Source: Cylindrotheca closterium (Eukaryota; Bacillariophyta; Bacillariophyceae; Bacillariales; Bacillariaceae). Taken from it: DNA of 64,000 bases. Positions 45,776 to 55,616 of this stretch are shown here, piece after piece. A program made the position numbers and the translations under genes. The DNA is taken from contig CAKOGP040000225.1 of assembly GCA_933822405.4 (NCBI GenBank), positions 20,601-84,600 of the forward strand. The letters run 5' to 3'. The notes beneath the pieces were generated by a model. The model did no database searches. It saw only the letters and a list, made by a program, of their open reading frames with translations, and was not told where the DNA came from. Positions within the stretch are counted from its first letter, which is position 1; each line of letters opens with the position of its first letter.

Positions 45776-47299
45776 ATGACAAGACACTGTAGTGTTATCG
45801 CTGCACTGGTCAGCATGCTCTTGGCTCAGAAATATGTCACGGTCGAAGGTGAACGGGTGAATGTTGATTTTGTGCCCGAGAACCTTCCATCACTGGATTG
45901 TCTAACCTATGAGACTGTTGCGGAAGCAAAAGAAGCATGCAAAGGAACATTCTTGATGTGGGGGGAATATTTTGAAGACGTCTCGAGATTTCAAAGCAAG
46001 ATCAGCCTTTTTCAGTACGGAAATGAGTCGGAAATGATGGAAGCCGCAAACTACGGCCCATACTATTGCAGTGGTTGTAGTACAAACTCTTCCGTAGATT
46101 ATGGGTTCATCGGAGGGAAAGAGAGCGAGCAGCTTCCAGGCACCATTTTTGGGTTTTCGGTGGAAGAAGCCCTTCCCACTACTGTTTATTGTGGCGGAGG
46201 CGATGTCGAAGTCGAAACAGTCGACGATCTTTCGTGTGGGGCCCTTCAGCGATATTGTGAAGAGCAAAAGCTAGGATGGCTAACATATGCCAGTACGTTC
46301 GAGACTGCAACGGGCGTCTTCACATGCAGTGGCGGTTGTGCAGGTTCATCGTTGTTTGCAGGCCAAAAGATTGCACCATTGCCGGGAAACGAAACGGATT
46401 TCCTTTCCTGGCCCATGATTGTCATGTGGTCGATGATTGCTTTATTTTTGTTGGCCTCGGCTACATTGGACTATCGCCTCTTTGACGGCAAGTTTTTTGA
46501 ATGGATGAAGCGTTACTATCTTCACATGTTTGGATACATCAACATCAAAGGCGAAAGGTTGAAGTTCTGCTCTGTCTTTAAGAATCCGTTCGAATGTCTC
46601 TGTTTCATATGCCAACGCGATGAACGCTCGTCCGTTCTATGGTTTCGCTTCTTATCGGTAACAGTTCTTTCCTTTGGCGTATCGATTCTGTTTGGAGATG
46701 CCTCAAAGCATGACCATGTCTGCTTTTTTGACAGCACTCAAGACACAGCATATCCACTATTCTCAGATATGCTGGACAAGTCAATATGGGATGACCTGTA
46801 TGGTCAGAAGGATGGTCCAGGACTTGGAGACTGGCCCGTTGTTCAGTTTAGCATTGACTGGGTTCTCTCGGAACTTGCAATTCTGTTGTTTGCAACATCA
46901 CAAGAAATCCTAATTTACAACCTGATTCGAGGCGAGCTGATGAAGGACATCGCTGCAGCAGTCTTCATGCTCTCCTTCTCTTTTATATTCACGATATGTG
47001 CGTATGCGTACTATCTGGAAGAGGTGCACTTGGAGAATCTATACATTATGTGGCTGGCACTACTCGTCGTTTCCTATGTCATCGTACCAATCTTTGGAGC
47101 CAATGCTTACATCTTTGCAGCATTGACAGTGCGATGCTTCGGGTGGAAGATCCCTGAATCCGACGAAGAGCGCAAATCAAGAACTAAGATTGATCATTTT
47201 GATGAATCGTTTTCAAAAGATCCGTCAAGAGCCTCAAAAATTAAGAGGAATTCGACAGATAGAAAATCGACAGCTTCAAAAAGGGGATCTAGCGCATAG
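45776..47299 (+). CDS. polytopic membrane protein with Cys-rich lumenal region, unrecognised
   Basis: 507 aa from the ATG at 45776, which begins a signal peptide (MTRHCSVIAALVSMLLAQ). Residues 20-220 form a Cys-containing ectodomain (YYCSGCSTNSS, GVFTCSGGCAGSS). A helix follows (MIVMWSMIALFLLASATLDY), then four or five more hydrophobic segments to about 460. A basic Lys/Arg/Ser tail closes the protein. The general layout (ectodomain then multi-helix part) recalls the gene at 13780, but no sequence similarity is evident by eye. The stop is 37 bases from the convergent gene at 47337. Confidence 0.65.
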   Translation: MTRHCSVIAALVSMLLAQKYVTVEGERVNVDFVPENLPSLDCLTYETVAEAKEACKGTFLMWGEYFEDVSRFQSKISLFQYGNESEMMEAANYGPYYCSGCSTNSSVDYGFIGGKESEQLPGTIFGFSVEEALPTTVYCGGGDVEVETVDDLSCGALQRYCEEQKLGWLTYASTFETATGVFTCSGGCAGSSLFAGQKIAPLPGNETDFLSWPMIVMWSMIALFLLASATLDYRLFDGKFFEWMKRYYLHMFGYINIKGERLKFCSVFKNPFECLCFICQRDERSSVLWFRFLSVTVLSFGVSILFGDASKHDHVCFFDSTQDTAYPLFSDMLDKSIWDDLYGQKDGPGLGDWPVVQFSIDWVLSELAILLFATSQEILIYNLIRGELMKDIAAAVFMLSFSFIFTICAYAYYLEEVHLENLYIMWLALLVVSYVIVPIFGANAYIFAALTVRCFGWKIPESDEERKSRTKIDHFDESFSKDPSRASKIKRNSTDRKSTASKRGSSA

Positions 47300-47336
47300 T
47301 ATTCCAATGCACATCAAGGCTCGACTTTTTCCAGAA

Positions 47337-48263
47337 CTACAGGGAATATTGACTCAAAATAGTTTCGGCTCGGCCAATATCATTCTGCAGGTCACGCCAC
47401 TTGTCGCTCTCTCTGGGAGTGTTGCCCAACCGCTCGGTGGCGGCGAGGATTACAGTTTCCAAACCGCTGACTTCCATAAATCCGAGTTGCACTGCGTCCA
47501 CAGCTGCGCCAACGTACGTCTTGAAGAAAACCAGTGGTCTCCCATTGATGATTTTGGGCGGAGGAATGGTAGGCGGTGGATCCAGTTCGTCCGAAACAAC
47601 ATGAAGAAACACAGCCTTGACAACTTCAGGATATTCCCGTAGCATTGTTTCACCTGCTTCTTGGTCCAGTTCCCCAGTATCCCCAACATAAACATACTGC
47701 ATAATCATTCCTGTTGGATCTTGTTGTATTAGACGTTCAAAGTTTGTAAACTTTCTCAAGCCCTTGCGAAATTGAATCACCCACTCAGCTACGCTCCCGT
47801 ACAGTACAGGACCAACTCCCCAGCCGGAAATACCAGCTCGTTCTCCCGCCGTCCTCATGGCTACAGCAAGCTTGCTGTCTTCCTTGATCTCAAGCGCCAT
47901 CTTGAACTCTTCAGCCCTTGCTGTTAGAATTGCCACTTTCGGAGGACACTTGGAGTCTTCATCAGACAATCCATGTCGACTTATCTCCAGCATGAACTCG
48001 GCTACGCCTGGGTAAAAGTCGCCTCTTTCATATTGCACATCGATTCCACCCAGAGCCACTCCCCCAACATTCACTCCACCGCTGCTTTTTAATGTGTCAT
48101 CAACATCTGATATGACTTGTGTGAACGTGGGGTAGGCTTCGGATGCTGCCAGCGATGTGGTACCAGAACTAGTTTTCAGCTGTTGGTGATTTGTCTGAAA
48201 CGATACTACATTAGCGATTAGAAAGAAGAAGATCACAAGCTGGATCTGAGATAGTGTGATCAT
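47337..48263 (-). CDS. App1-like (DUF2183) phosphatidate-phosphatase-type protein, plastid targeted
   Basis: 308 aa, ATG at 48263. A signal peptide (IQLVIFFFLIANVVSF) with Phe at its end suggests plastid import. The HAD-type catalytic motif SDVDDTLKS (D53, D55, T57) matches the SDIDDTI of yeast App1, a phosphatidate phosphatase. FYPGVAEFMLEISR, VAILTARA and YVYVGDTGELDQEAG supply the later motifs, the last with the acidic residues of HAD motif IV. The likely reaction is hydrolysis of phosphatidate or a related phosphoester in plastid membranes. The substrate is inferred from family. Confidence 0.78.
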   Translation of the reverse strand: MITLSQIQLVIFFFLIANVVSFQTNHQQLKTSSGTTSLAASEAYPTFTQVISDVDDTLKSSGGVNVGGVALGGIDVQYERGDFYPGVAEFMLEISRHGLSDEDSKCPPKVAILTARAEEFKMALEIKEDSKLAVAMRTAGERAGISGWGVGPVLYGSVAEWVIQFRKGLRKFTNFERLIQQDPTGMIMQYVYVGDTGELDQEAGETMLREYPEVVKAVFLHVVSDELDPPPTIPPPKIINGRPLVFFKTYVGAAVDAVQLGFMEVSGLETVILAATERLGNTPRESDKWRDLQNDIGRAETILSQYSL

Positions 48264-48528
48264 CTTTATCCGTATTGGTTCAACCTACAGTATAAGGATT
48301 CCACACACCTCCAATCAATCAAAAGCTACTACATCGTAGACTCGTACCGGTAGCAGAGTTGACGTTTTTGAAGTTTCAAATCTGCCTGACGCACTAAATA
48401 TGTCCGTTTGGTTGATTTTGTCCGTTAATGTATCACGACCTAATGATAAAATCTGTTGCAATCTACATCAGTACGATACTGTATTTTGCAACCTAACGAA
48501 GATTCCAAACAATGAGAGAAAGGCAATA

Positions 48529-49872
48529 ATGTTCCGAACATCTCTATGCTATGTGCTCTTCATCAGCCACATCGCGGCCAGCCTTCTGACTGGATGTCAC
48601 GGCTTGGCAAATGATAATGGCAACAAGAACAACGTCATATCAAAAGACAACCTTCCGCCACCTCCAAATCGGCTTCAGCCAAACGATCAACAAGCTAAAA
48701 TGTTAGAGAAAATGGGATACCGATGGAACGGTCAAAAGTGGGCACGGGGTGATGCTGATTCCTATTTACGACGAAAGGCCTCGGCTCGATCCTCCAATCG
48801 TTACATTAACTTTGTGGATGAAACCACCGGATTGCCGGATGCCACCTCTTCGGCTGTGTTTGCAGCCAAACGAATGAACCAAGTTCTCTTGCAAGCACGT
48901 CAGAAAACAATGACGTCCACAAAAGAATCCTTGGCACGAGATCGAGATCTGAAGAATTTGGTGCAAAAGAAAGCTGCACCATTTGTCTTGTTCGCATCAG
49001 AAGTACTACTTTTTGGAATTCTGTCAAAGTCTGGCAACATTGACTGGAATCATCAAGTGCAACTGTTGCGAGACAACCCTTTGGGTGTGGCTCCATTGAG
49101 CTTCGCCATTGGTCTAGCTGTATCCTACAGTCGTGCCGTATCCCGAAGCATGTTGCCTGGCGTGGAAGAACCGTCTGGTTTGTTGAGTAGAGTGTTTTCC
49201 GACGTGATTGCCGAAAAGGACCCTGTCGCACTACCAACTCCGAGTCATGTTCGGTATCCTAACCTAAAATGGAGAATAGGTGCCTTTCTGGGTGAATCCT
49301 TGTCGGCAGTCAACGTTGCCTTGTTGCTTCAGGGCATTGTGCAACCGAACCTTGCTAGAACCTTGATTCATCTTGACAATTCTTCTGCCTTTTATGAGGG
49401 TCCTCGAACATTCGCAATCATCCTGGCGACCATTCTTACCGCACTTCCTTCTTCGGTTTTCTCGATCAATTCCTCATCGTCACCATGGGATGGCATTCCA
49501 GCCGAAGTCGAAGCCCTAAAACTTTCCAATGCCACCATAAGGGCTTACTTCAACATGCAACGACTCCCAGAAGATGCTTCTGCCGACGAATCCACCGAGT
49601 GCTTCTCCACCTTGGCCGAGAGTTGGATTTCCAAATACGACGGCGTCACGGATGGAGCAGAATGGAAGGTTCCCTTGTTGGCATTTGCCGGATCGCTAGC
49701 TTATGCGACTGCCTGTACCACGAGCCAAATTTTTGTCGACCAAGGTGACAACGTGCTGGCAGTGCCGATCCTTGCCCGAATCGTGGCGGCTGCCGATACC
49801 TATCTGATACGGGACGAAGAGGAATCGTGCCAAATTAAAGTCCCACTGCCAACGCCGGCTACAACAGATTAG
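48529..49872 (+). CDS. membrane-associated protein with signal peptide, unrecognised
   Basis: 447 aa. The ATG at 48529 is chosen because it starts a signal peptide (FRTSLCYVLFISHIAASLLT). An ATG-started extension to 48400 is open but hides that peptide. A polar region with MLEKMGYRWNGQKW follows, then hydrophobic segments near 160-180, 195-215, 265-285, 310-330 and 395-415. The order could fit a plastid envelope or thylakoid protein, but the family is not known to me. Its 3' end is duplicated just downstream (49873-50010). Confidence 0.6.
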   Translation: MFRTSLCYVLFISHIAASLLTGCHGLANDNGNKNNVISKDNLPPPPNRLQPNDQQAKMLEKMGYRWNGQKWARGDADSYLRRKASARSSNRYINFVDETTGLPDATSSAVFAAKRMNQVLLQARQKTMTSTKESLARDRDLKNLVQKKAAPFVLFASEVLLFGILSKSGNIDWNHQVQLLRDNPLGVAPLSFAIGLAVSYSRAVSRSMLPGVEEPSGLLSRVFSDVIAEKDPVALPTPSHVRYPNLKWRIGAFLGESLSAVNVALLLQGIVQPNLARTLIHLDNSSAFYEGPRTFAIILATILTALPSSVFSINSSSSPWDGIPAEVEALKLSNATIRAYFNMQRLPEDASADESTECFSTLAESWISKYDGVTDGAEWKVPLLAFAGSLAYATACTTSQIFVDQGDNVLAVPILARIVAAADTYLIRDEEESCQIKVPLPTPATTD

Positions 49873-50010
49873 TCATTTTTTTGTCGAGCAAGGTGAAACT
49901 GGACTGGTAATTCCAACCGTTGCTTGAATTTTTGTCGAGCAAGGTGAAACCACACGGCAATTCGAACCGTTGCTCGAATCGTGACGAAGGGGGGTCGTGC
50001 CAAATGTAAA
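49873..50010 (+). repeat. two decayed partial copies of the upstream gene's 3' end
   Basis: ATTTTTGTCGAGCAAGGTG occurs at about 49877 and 49927 and corresponds to the coding segment ATTTTTGTCGACCAAGGTG at 49729. The second copy keeps the order of further coding words: CCGAATCGTG becomes TCGAATCGTG and TCGTGCCAAATTAAAGTCC becomes TCGTGCCAAATGTAAAGTCC. These are tandem duplications of the last 130 coding bases, now outside the frame. Confidence 0.8.
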
Positions 50011-50144
50011 GTCCATGCTCACTGTTGCAAGAGAAGATTGATGGGGAAACTAGTAGAGCAAGAGTGAAAAGTTTAATGATATTATGAATCTATATAGCTG
50101 TTTACTTAAACATTTTATTCTATTTCCCTGTGTCTTTTTAGAAA

Positions 50145-51395
50145 TTATGGAGAAGGTAACGGTGGTTGCTGCTGCTGCTGCTGCTGTTGTTGTTGCATGT
50201 TGAATAGTTCACTCTGAGCCGCTGTATACGGTTTGACGTACTTTTGAGCTTCTTCACGAGTCATGAGTTGGCATTGGTATCCGACCTTGTACATGCGCCC
50301 ACTCAATTCAATCTCCATGCCTGCGGGTAAGGGAATCGATGATTGGGATGGAGGGAGTACAATGGTACCGTTGGTCATCCTTAGAGTTGTAGGAGGAGGA
50401 GCTGATACCGATGGAGGATTCTGTGGTGGGGTGATTGTATTGCTGTTTGGAAAGGTGGCATTGGAGGCATTAACGACTGCCTGGGTTGGCGGCATAAAGT
50501 GATGGTAGCTTGGAGCGACATTTGTAGCAGAGCTCACTGTAGCAGCTGCAGTTGGAAATGGTGACCGAAGCCGGGCAATCGCATTTACCTGTAGCTGTGT
50601 AGCTGTGGCTGTTGAAACTTGGCCTGGGAGGAGTCCTGCGAGGAGCATGGTTTGAAAATTGTTTCTAGACGCTTGCTCTCCTTGATTTGACAGTTGTTGA
50701 TATTGATGTTGATGTTGATGCTGCTGCTGATGCTGTTGTTGTTGATGATGTTGTTGACGCTTATTCTGGTACTCTTCAATTTCTCGCTGGTACCGCTTTT
50801 CATCATTCGCCGCTAGTTGCTCGTACACTCTGCGTTCATCCATTGCCAAAAGCCCCCATTCCTTTTCAATTTCTTGTACGACTTGTTGGGTGTTTTGAAA
50901 CTTGGTGCCCCCAGTCTTTGCCTTTTCCAAGAGGTTTTCGCGTTGTATCCGAAAAAAGAAGACAAAGGCAGAGTTGGGAGGACTGGGTGGTGGAGTCAGT
51001 CGTCCTCCTGAATGCTCCTGCTGATGCTGAAGCTTGGCTCTCTTTGCCGGAGATCTTGACGCATCCATGTCTCCATCATAGTCATCAATGATCTGTCTTA
51101 TGGGAGCAGAAAAGAGCGGATCATCACTGTCATGATTATCATTCACATTCGTGCTTGTGTAGGGCTCATAGTCTTCCGATGCCTCGCCCTGCTGCCCTTG
51201 CCTACTTCGAAAGTCACCGCCGTTCATTTCCAGGTGGTTCGAGGCGTTTGAGGAAGAAGTGTTATTATGGAGATTGTACGACCCAGAGATCCTGCTACCG
51301 TCGTTCTGCTGAACGATAGAAAGAGAAAGCAAGTTTTGCACTTCTGGGTTTTGGCCATCAAACTTTCGTTTCGATGCTAGAAGTTGATTGTACAT
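50145..51395 (-). CDS. HMG-box protein with glutamine-rich tracts
   Basis: 416 aa, ATG at 51395, no intron. A PAKRAK basic segment precedes one HMG box at about residues 138-215 (NSAFVFFFRIQRENLLEKAK, then VQEIEKEWGLLAMDERRVYE). A Gln/His tract follows directly (QHHQQQQHQQQHQHQHQ). The C-terminal half is Pro/Ala/Thr-rich and ends in about ten glutamines coded by mixed CAG/CAA, just before PPLPSP. Single-box HMG proteins of this kind are common in diatoms and are probably DNA-binding regulators. The Q tracts may vary in length between alleles. Confidence 0.8.
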   Translation of the reverse strand: MYNQLLASKRKFDGQNPEVQNLLSLSIVQQNDGSRISGSYNLHNNTSSSNASNHLEMNGGDFRSRQGQQGEASEDYEPYTSTNVNDNHDSDDPLFSAPIRQIIDDYDGDMDASRSPAKRAKLQHQQEHSGGRLTPPPSPPNSAFVFFFRIQRENLLEKAKTGGTKFQNTQQVVQEIEKEWGLLAMDERRVYEQLAANDEKRYQREIEEYQNKRQQHHQQQQHQQQHQHQHQYQQLSNQGEQASRNNFQTMLLAGLLPGQVSTATATQLQVNAIARLRSPFPTAAATVSSATNVAPSYHHFMPPTQAVVNASNATFPNSNTITPPQNPPSVSAPPPTTLRMTNGTIVLPPSQSSIPLPAGMEIELSGRMYKVGYQCQLMTREEAQKYVKPYTAAQSELFNMQQQQQQQQQQPPLPSP

Positions 51396-52494
51396 CTGGT
51401 ATTATAAAGGTAATAATTTCTGTCCAGGAACCACTTCACTCCATTGGTACGATTGATTTGTTTGGCAAGGGGAAAAGTTCGGAGATTTTCCCGAGTAGAG
51501 TGTTGTGACCACAGTGCGACCACCAAAATTTTGGATGGGTACCGTTTCATGTGTTTCCTTGACGTCACAATAAATAATAAGCAAGACCGTTTGGCTTCGA
51601 CGAAAACGAACAACGAGTACGAGAACGTTCATTACTTAGGGAATCCAAAAAGTTCTATCTTGGCATCCGATTTTCAACGAGCACTTTGCACATGTTTCTC
51701 ACTTTTTGTAGTACTAAACAAGTCTTTTAGACTCCAATAAAGGATAACTATTCAATGACACAAAACATCAATCCATTTCATCTCCTCTACTCTAGGAGCT
51801 TGTTACATCACAGATTATTGTGTTGGTTCAAATCGTAGTGTACATGTTCGAATCAACCTTTAACGCTGTGGGAAGAGTGAGTGATGTACTGGTGAGCAAT
51901 GATCAGAATTTGCCGTCGCGTGCCAAACAGGCACGGAAGTTCGCCTTTGTTTCAAATGGACTTAACGATATCAGCTCAAAATATCTTTCGCATGTCTCAT
52001 TTGGTCATGGAAGTGCTGTCGCACTTGACTGACGTGACGTATTACTCGATGTAGTCGAATCGAAGACTCATTCGAACGCAACGTTTGCGTAATTTTTTCG
52101 TGCAGGCTTTCGCGTCAGTTGACCACCCGTGCCTTCCGATACGACGTCGGGTCACTCCGGCCAGCCGCCCATTTTGGCGGAGTGTCGTCCGCAACGGTAC
52201 AGGAATCTACGTTGTTTCTCGTCGGATCGTGTTCATGTGGATCGTGCTCGAACCAAGGAACGCGTTTTGAAAATCACTTCCGTCAACGAGAATCCAGCGA
52301 TTCACATTTTGTACGGAGGCAAACGCACATCAATACCACCGTCCGTGTTTTGTGACACGAAACGTTGGAACCTTCTTGCAAATCTCAAAAATACAAATAG
52401 TGCCTCGGTTCACATAATCAAACCAAAACAACCTCCACCATTACATTCTCACGCCCACACACACATCCTATAACACAACCAAACCCACACAATC
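51396..52494. other. divergent intergenic region upstream of the cyclin gene
   Basis: 1,099 bases with only weak frames (for example 51820-52032). It should hold the promoters of the HMG and cyclin genes. The last 60 bases are CA-rich leader (CACACACACATCC). No RNA gene was seen. Confidence 0.45.
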
Positions 52495-53382
52495 ATGACA
52501 GAAATAGACGAAACTCACGTTGATGTACATGACATCTTGGAACGCATGAAACTCCAAGAGTCCAAGATTTACGCGCAAGCACCAATCGAGGACGAACTGG
52601 TTGCCCTGTGGCGAAAGATGCTGATTGAATGGATGTACTATGTCGTTGATTACTGCCGTCTGCAACGCGCAGCAGTGGCAGCAGCCTCCTTTTTCTTTGA
52701 TGTTGCAGTTCAAAAGAAGCTGGTTTGCACCCCCGAGGAGCATCAATGTGCGGCTGCTACAGCACTCCAATTGGCATTGAAAACTCACGATTCGACCATT
52801 ATCAAGCTGGACAAGTTGGTCAAACTTGGAAGGGGACAGTTTACGGAAAAAGATGTCGTTAAGATGGAACAGAAAATTCTGGAAAGTTTGGAGTGGCACT
52901 TGCACCCACCATCTTCTTATTGCTTTCTAAGGCAATTCGAACGGTTGCTGCCAAACACAATTGGCCAAACCACCAGACAAATGATTACCAATATTACCTC
53001 CTTGGCCTGCGAGGTGACTCTTACGGATCACCATTTCCTTGCGTACCACCCATCAGAGGTTGCTCATTCTTCTATGCTCTTGGCATTGGAAATGATTCCA
53101 CACGAGGATCTTCCAATTGTCCAAAGACAATGCTTTCTCTTGCGCATGGCATCTGCCGCTGAAATGGATTGCAAATCGAAAGCTGTCCTGGAAGCCTTTG
53201 AACATCTCAAGGAATCGATGGAAGCCAGTCCAAAGTTTGCTACTTTGACTGAAACCTTGCAGAAGCAGCAAAAGCAAAATGCTCGCGACTGCCGCAAGTA
53301 CTATCGCAAACGAGGTTGCTATACATCCTCAGTTCACAATCACTCTCCTCGACACGTCATGGTTGGATTGATGAGTCCATAA
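52495..53382 (+). CDS. cyclin, diatom-specific type
   Basis: 295 aa, single exon. The cyclin N box spans about residues 35-140: WRKMLIEWMYYVVDYCRLQR has the cyclin-box Arg and Trp, and YVVDYCRLQRAAVAAASFFF and MEQKILESLEWHLHPPSSYCF follow the usual helices. A weaker C-terminal cyclin fold (about 145-230) follows, and the tail is basic (KYYRKRGCY). The short length, missing destruction box and early WRKML start match the expanded diatom-specific cyclins. Those respond to nutrients or light at re-entry to the cell cycle. A partner CDK cannot be named. Confidence 0.85.
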   Translation: MTEIDETHVDVHDILERMKLQESKIYAQAPIEDELVALWRKMLIEWMYYVVDYCRLQRAAVAAASFFFDVAVQKKLVCTPEEHQCAAATALQLALKTHDSTIIKLDKLVKLGRGQFTEKDVVKMEQKILESLEWHLHPPSSYCFLRQFERLLPNTIGQTTRQMITNITSLACEVTLTDHHFLAYHPSEVAHSSMLLALEMIPHEDLPIVQRQCFLLRMASAAEMDCKSKAVLEAFEHLKESMEASPKFATLTETLQKQQKQNARDCRKYYRKRGCYTSSVHNHSPRHVMVGLMSP

Positions 53383-54168
53383 CACTCGTGCTTCTATAGA
53401 TATCGTTGGCATTGTTTGGGGACTCGAACTACACTACAAGTAACAATGCAAAAGCACTGTACAACAGAAAGAGGGATGTATACAATATAATAATAATCTA
53501 GAACTCCCTTGTATACTATTATAATAAAGCTTGGAGCGTATTCACTATGCAGAGTCGTTACATCTTACTTTTCCCTTGTAGCCTCACATTTGGGTGCTCG
53601 GAATGATTCGGGCACCGATATCCCAATAAAAGTCATTGTTGTTTTCAGATGACAGGGATTCATTCGCCTCTTTGGTTCTTCGTGTCAATCAGAACTCGTT
53701 CTCAGACGCGGGAGCTCTGGAATTGGGGACCTCGACTGCACCCACGACTTGACTGAATAGATTCATTCTTTTGTTTTTGGTGCAATATTACCCCCCCCCC
53801 CCCGAAGCGAAAACGCCGCCCCCGTGCCAAAACCATCCACGACTTGCTAAATCACTCCAAAAGAGTAGTCAACGGTCGCTTTGTTGCCAAAACGATGAAA
53901 CGTGGCGACACTACAGCAGTAGTTTGGCGAGCATTGAGTCCTGGACGACAAAGGAAACAATTTGGCGATAAAGGAACAACAAAGTTTTTGGTGGGGCGAG
54001 GTTTCTCTTCAACAGATGCGAAAGTCCTCCTCGGTTGTTCTTCGCTCTACGCAAGTATTCATATTTCTCTCTTCACAATGCACAATTCTTATTCTGATAT
54101 AGATGATTCATTCTAGTTTGTTACACATTTGAATCTAAATGTCCGTCAGATCATGCTTGGTAGCTAAT
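53383..54168. other. array left border with a relic and a C13 run
   Basis: 786 bases. Bases 53673-53760 resemble the 5' flank of the array genes (TTCTTCGTGTCA, CTCAGACGCGGGAGCTC, TGGAATTGG, ACGACTTGACTGA), without a gene body. A run of 13 C follows at 53791-53803. From there to about 54116 one frame is open (PKRKRRPRAKTIHDLLNHS), with a basic start. It has no clear start codon and no family, so it is left uncalled. Confidence 0.4.
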
Positions 54169-54435
54169 CTACTTCTTCTCAATATCAAAGGCATCCTTCG
54201 CTTGTTGCACACCCGAATCGATCGCACTGCCAAGTTTTGATCCGGCTTCTTCTGCCGAGTCAGGTAGTGCCTCGCCAACCTTGTCCGTGATGCTTTTCTC
54301 GGCTTCCTTCTGTTCCTCAGTCTTGGTGGCTTCGTGGATCTTTGCGCGTGCAGTGTCCATTCCTCCCTTGGCACTGTCGATTGCAGTATCAACAATACTT
54401 CCTGGGGTTTTCTCGTTTTTGTCGTTAGGAGCCAT
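54169..54435 (-). CDS. LEA-like amphipathic protein, array member A
   Basis: 88 aa beginning MAPNDKNEKTPGS, no signal peptide, no Cys or Trp. Composition is Lys/Glu/Ala/Asp-rich with 11-residue helical periodicity (DSAKGGMDTARAKIHEATK). It ends with the family signature EEAGSKLGSAIDSGVQQAKD and a KK terminus. This fits group 3 LEA or apolipoprotein-like amphipathic helices that protect proteins or coat membranes under stress. The upstream motif TTTGGAATTGTGAG (plus strand) is at 54492-54505 and the dyad CTTCGTGTC/GACACGAAG at 54564-54595. Function is inferred from composition only. Confidence 0.75.
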   Translation of the reverse strand: MAPNDKNEKTPGSIVDTAIDSAKGGMDTARAKIHEATKTEEQKEAEKSITDKVGEALPDSAEEAGSKLGSAIDSGVQQAKDAFDIEKK

Positions 54436-54923
54436 GATTTCGTTTTCGTTTTCTATGTGCTTGACTGTGGTAGTGTTTTATTGTCCAATGTTTTGGAATT
54501 GTGAGGTACATTTGACAGGAATAGATCACAACCATGCGTTTTGCGCCTTTATATACCGGTATCCTTCGTGTCAGAACGAATTCTCAGACACGAAGCTCAA
54601 TCAGGACTCAACTTGACTCACGACTTGATCGGAGAATATAAAACACTTTCAACGATTGTTGACAGCGATATTCTGTTCAGCAAATTCAGTTTGCCGTAGG
54701 TACCACTTGTCAGTAGCAGCTATTTTACGATGCTGATGGTATACTGCTGTAGTGTTCGCGAAGAGGCAGAAATCGATTTCCTCGATAAAAAGCACCAGCT
54801 TTTAGTATCACTGCTGCGGTTTCTGTACGCTCTAGTAAAACACTGCATCGCACTCAGAAATTGATTGGAGAAATTCTATCTAAATTAGATTATTGGAATC
54901 TGAATTTTTGTCAGATGCTTGAT
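54436..54923. other. intergenic within the array
   Basis: 488 bases. The first 170 form the conserved promoter of member A. The part before member B resembles the 3' flanks of the other units (TAGTAAAACACTGC, GATGCTTGATTTAATTCTTTT). No additional gene was found. Confidence 0.5.
54564..54595. promoter_or_regulatory. 9+9 dyad upstream of member A
   Basis: CTTCGTGTC (54564-54572) and GACACGAAG (54587-54595) are perfect inverted arms 14 bases apart, about 130-160 bases before the start. The plus strand has TTTATATA at 54548-54555, a TATA-like site between the dyad and the gene. The same arms and spacing recur at 59051-59082. Confidence 0.55.
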
Positions 54924-55616
54924 TTAATTCTTTTCATCGCTGCTGCTGCTGCTGAAGGTATCCTTGACCTTTTTCACACCCGAATTGATCATGCCGCCAA
55001 CTTTTGATGCGACTTCCTTCGCTGATTCACTAATGGTTGCAGGAGGGGTGCTCTCGTCCTTGGTGGAATCCTTAACGTATTGTACACCCGAATCGATCGC
55101 ATCACCAACTTGCGATCCCGCTTCCTCAGCAGACTTGGGTAACGAGTCAACCATCTTTTCAGTGTTGCTGTAGACTGCTTCCTTCACATCTTCAGTGGCG
55201 TCGGTGGCCTTCTCGCGTACATTATTCATTCTTGTCTTGGCACTGTCACCCATCTTTTCGGTCTTACTGTAGACTGCTTCCTTCATATCCTCAGCGGCGT
55301 CGGTGACCTTCTCGCGCGCATTGTTCATTCCTGTCTTGGCGTTGTCAGCCATCTTTTCAGTATTGCTGTAGACTGCTTCCTTCATGTCCTCGGCACTGTC
55401 GCCCATCTTTTCCTTTTTGCTGTGGACTGCTTCCTTCATATCCTCAACGGCGCCGGCGACCTTCTCGCGCGCATCGTTCATTCCTGTCTTGGCATTGTCA
55501 ATAGCATCATCGAGCATACTTCCAGGAGTTTCATCATTAGAATTCATGATTTCGATTCCTTCGCCCAAGCGATCAAAAAGGAAAATTGAAATGGCGAAAA
55601 CATAAAAGAGATTCAT
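54924..55616 (-). CDS. LEA-like amphipathic protein with signal peptide, array member B
   Basis: 230 aa from the ATG at 55616. MNLFYVFAISIFLFDRLGEG is a signal peptide, then NSNDETPGSMLDDAIDNAKT aligns with the start of the MAPND members. The body has about four copies of a 33-residue unit (EDMKEAVYSNTEKMADNAKT, MNNAREKVTDAAEDMKEAVY), so this member grew by internal duplication. It carries the signature EEAGSQVGDAIDSGVQYVKD and a second variant near the end (VASKVGGMINSGVKKVKD). It is secreted or enters the plastid route. The upstream motif lies at 55695-55708 and a half-kept dyad at about 55775-55805. Confidence 0.75.
   Translation of the reverse strand: MNLFYVFAISIFLFDRLGEGIEIMNSNDETPGSMLDDAIDNAKTGMNDAREKVAGAVEDMKEAVHSKKEKMGDSAEDMKEAVYSNTEKMADNAKTGMNNAREKVTDAAEDMKEAVYSKTEKMGDSAKTRMNNVREKATDATEDVKEAVYSNTEKMVDSLPKSAEEAGSQVGDAIDSGVQYVKDSTKDESTPPATISESAKEVASKVGGMINSGVKKVKDTFSSSSSDEKN

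Noticed and set aside
51820..52032. 70-codon frame upstream of the cyclin gene
   Set aside because: Short, no recognisable motif, and in a probable promoter region.
53804..54116. Basic open frame after the C13 run (PKRKRRPRAKT start)
   Set aside because: Looks partly coding, but the length of the C run is uncertain, there is no clear start codon and no family is recognised.
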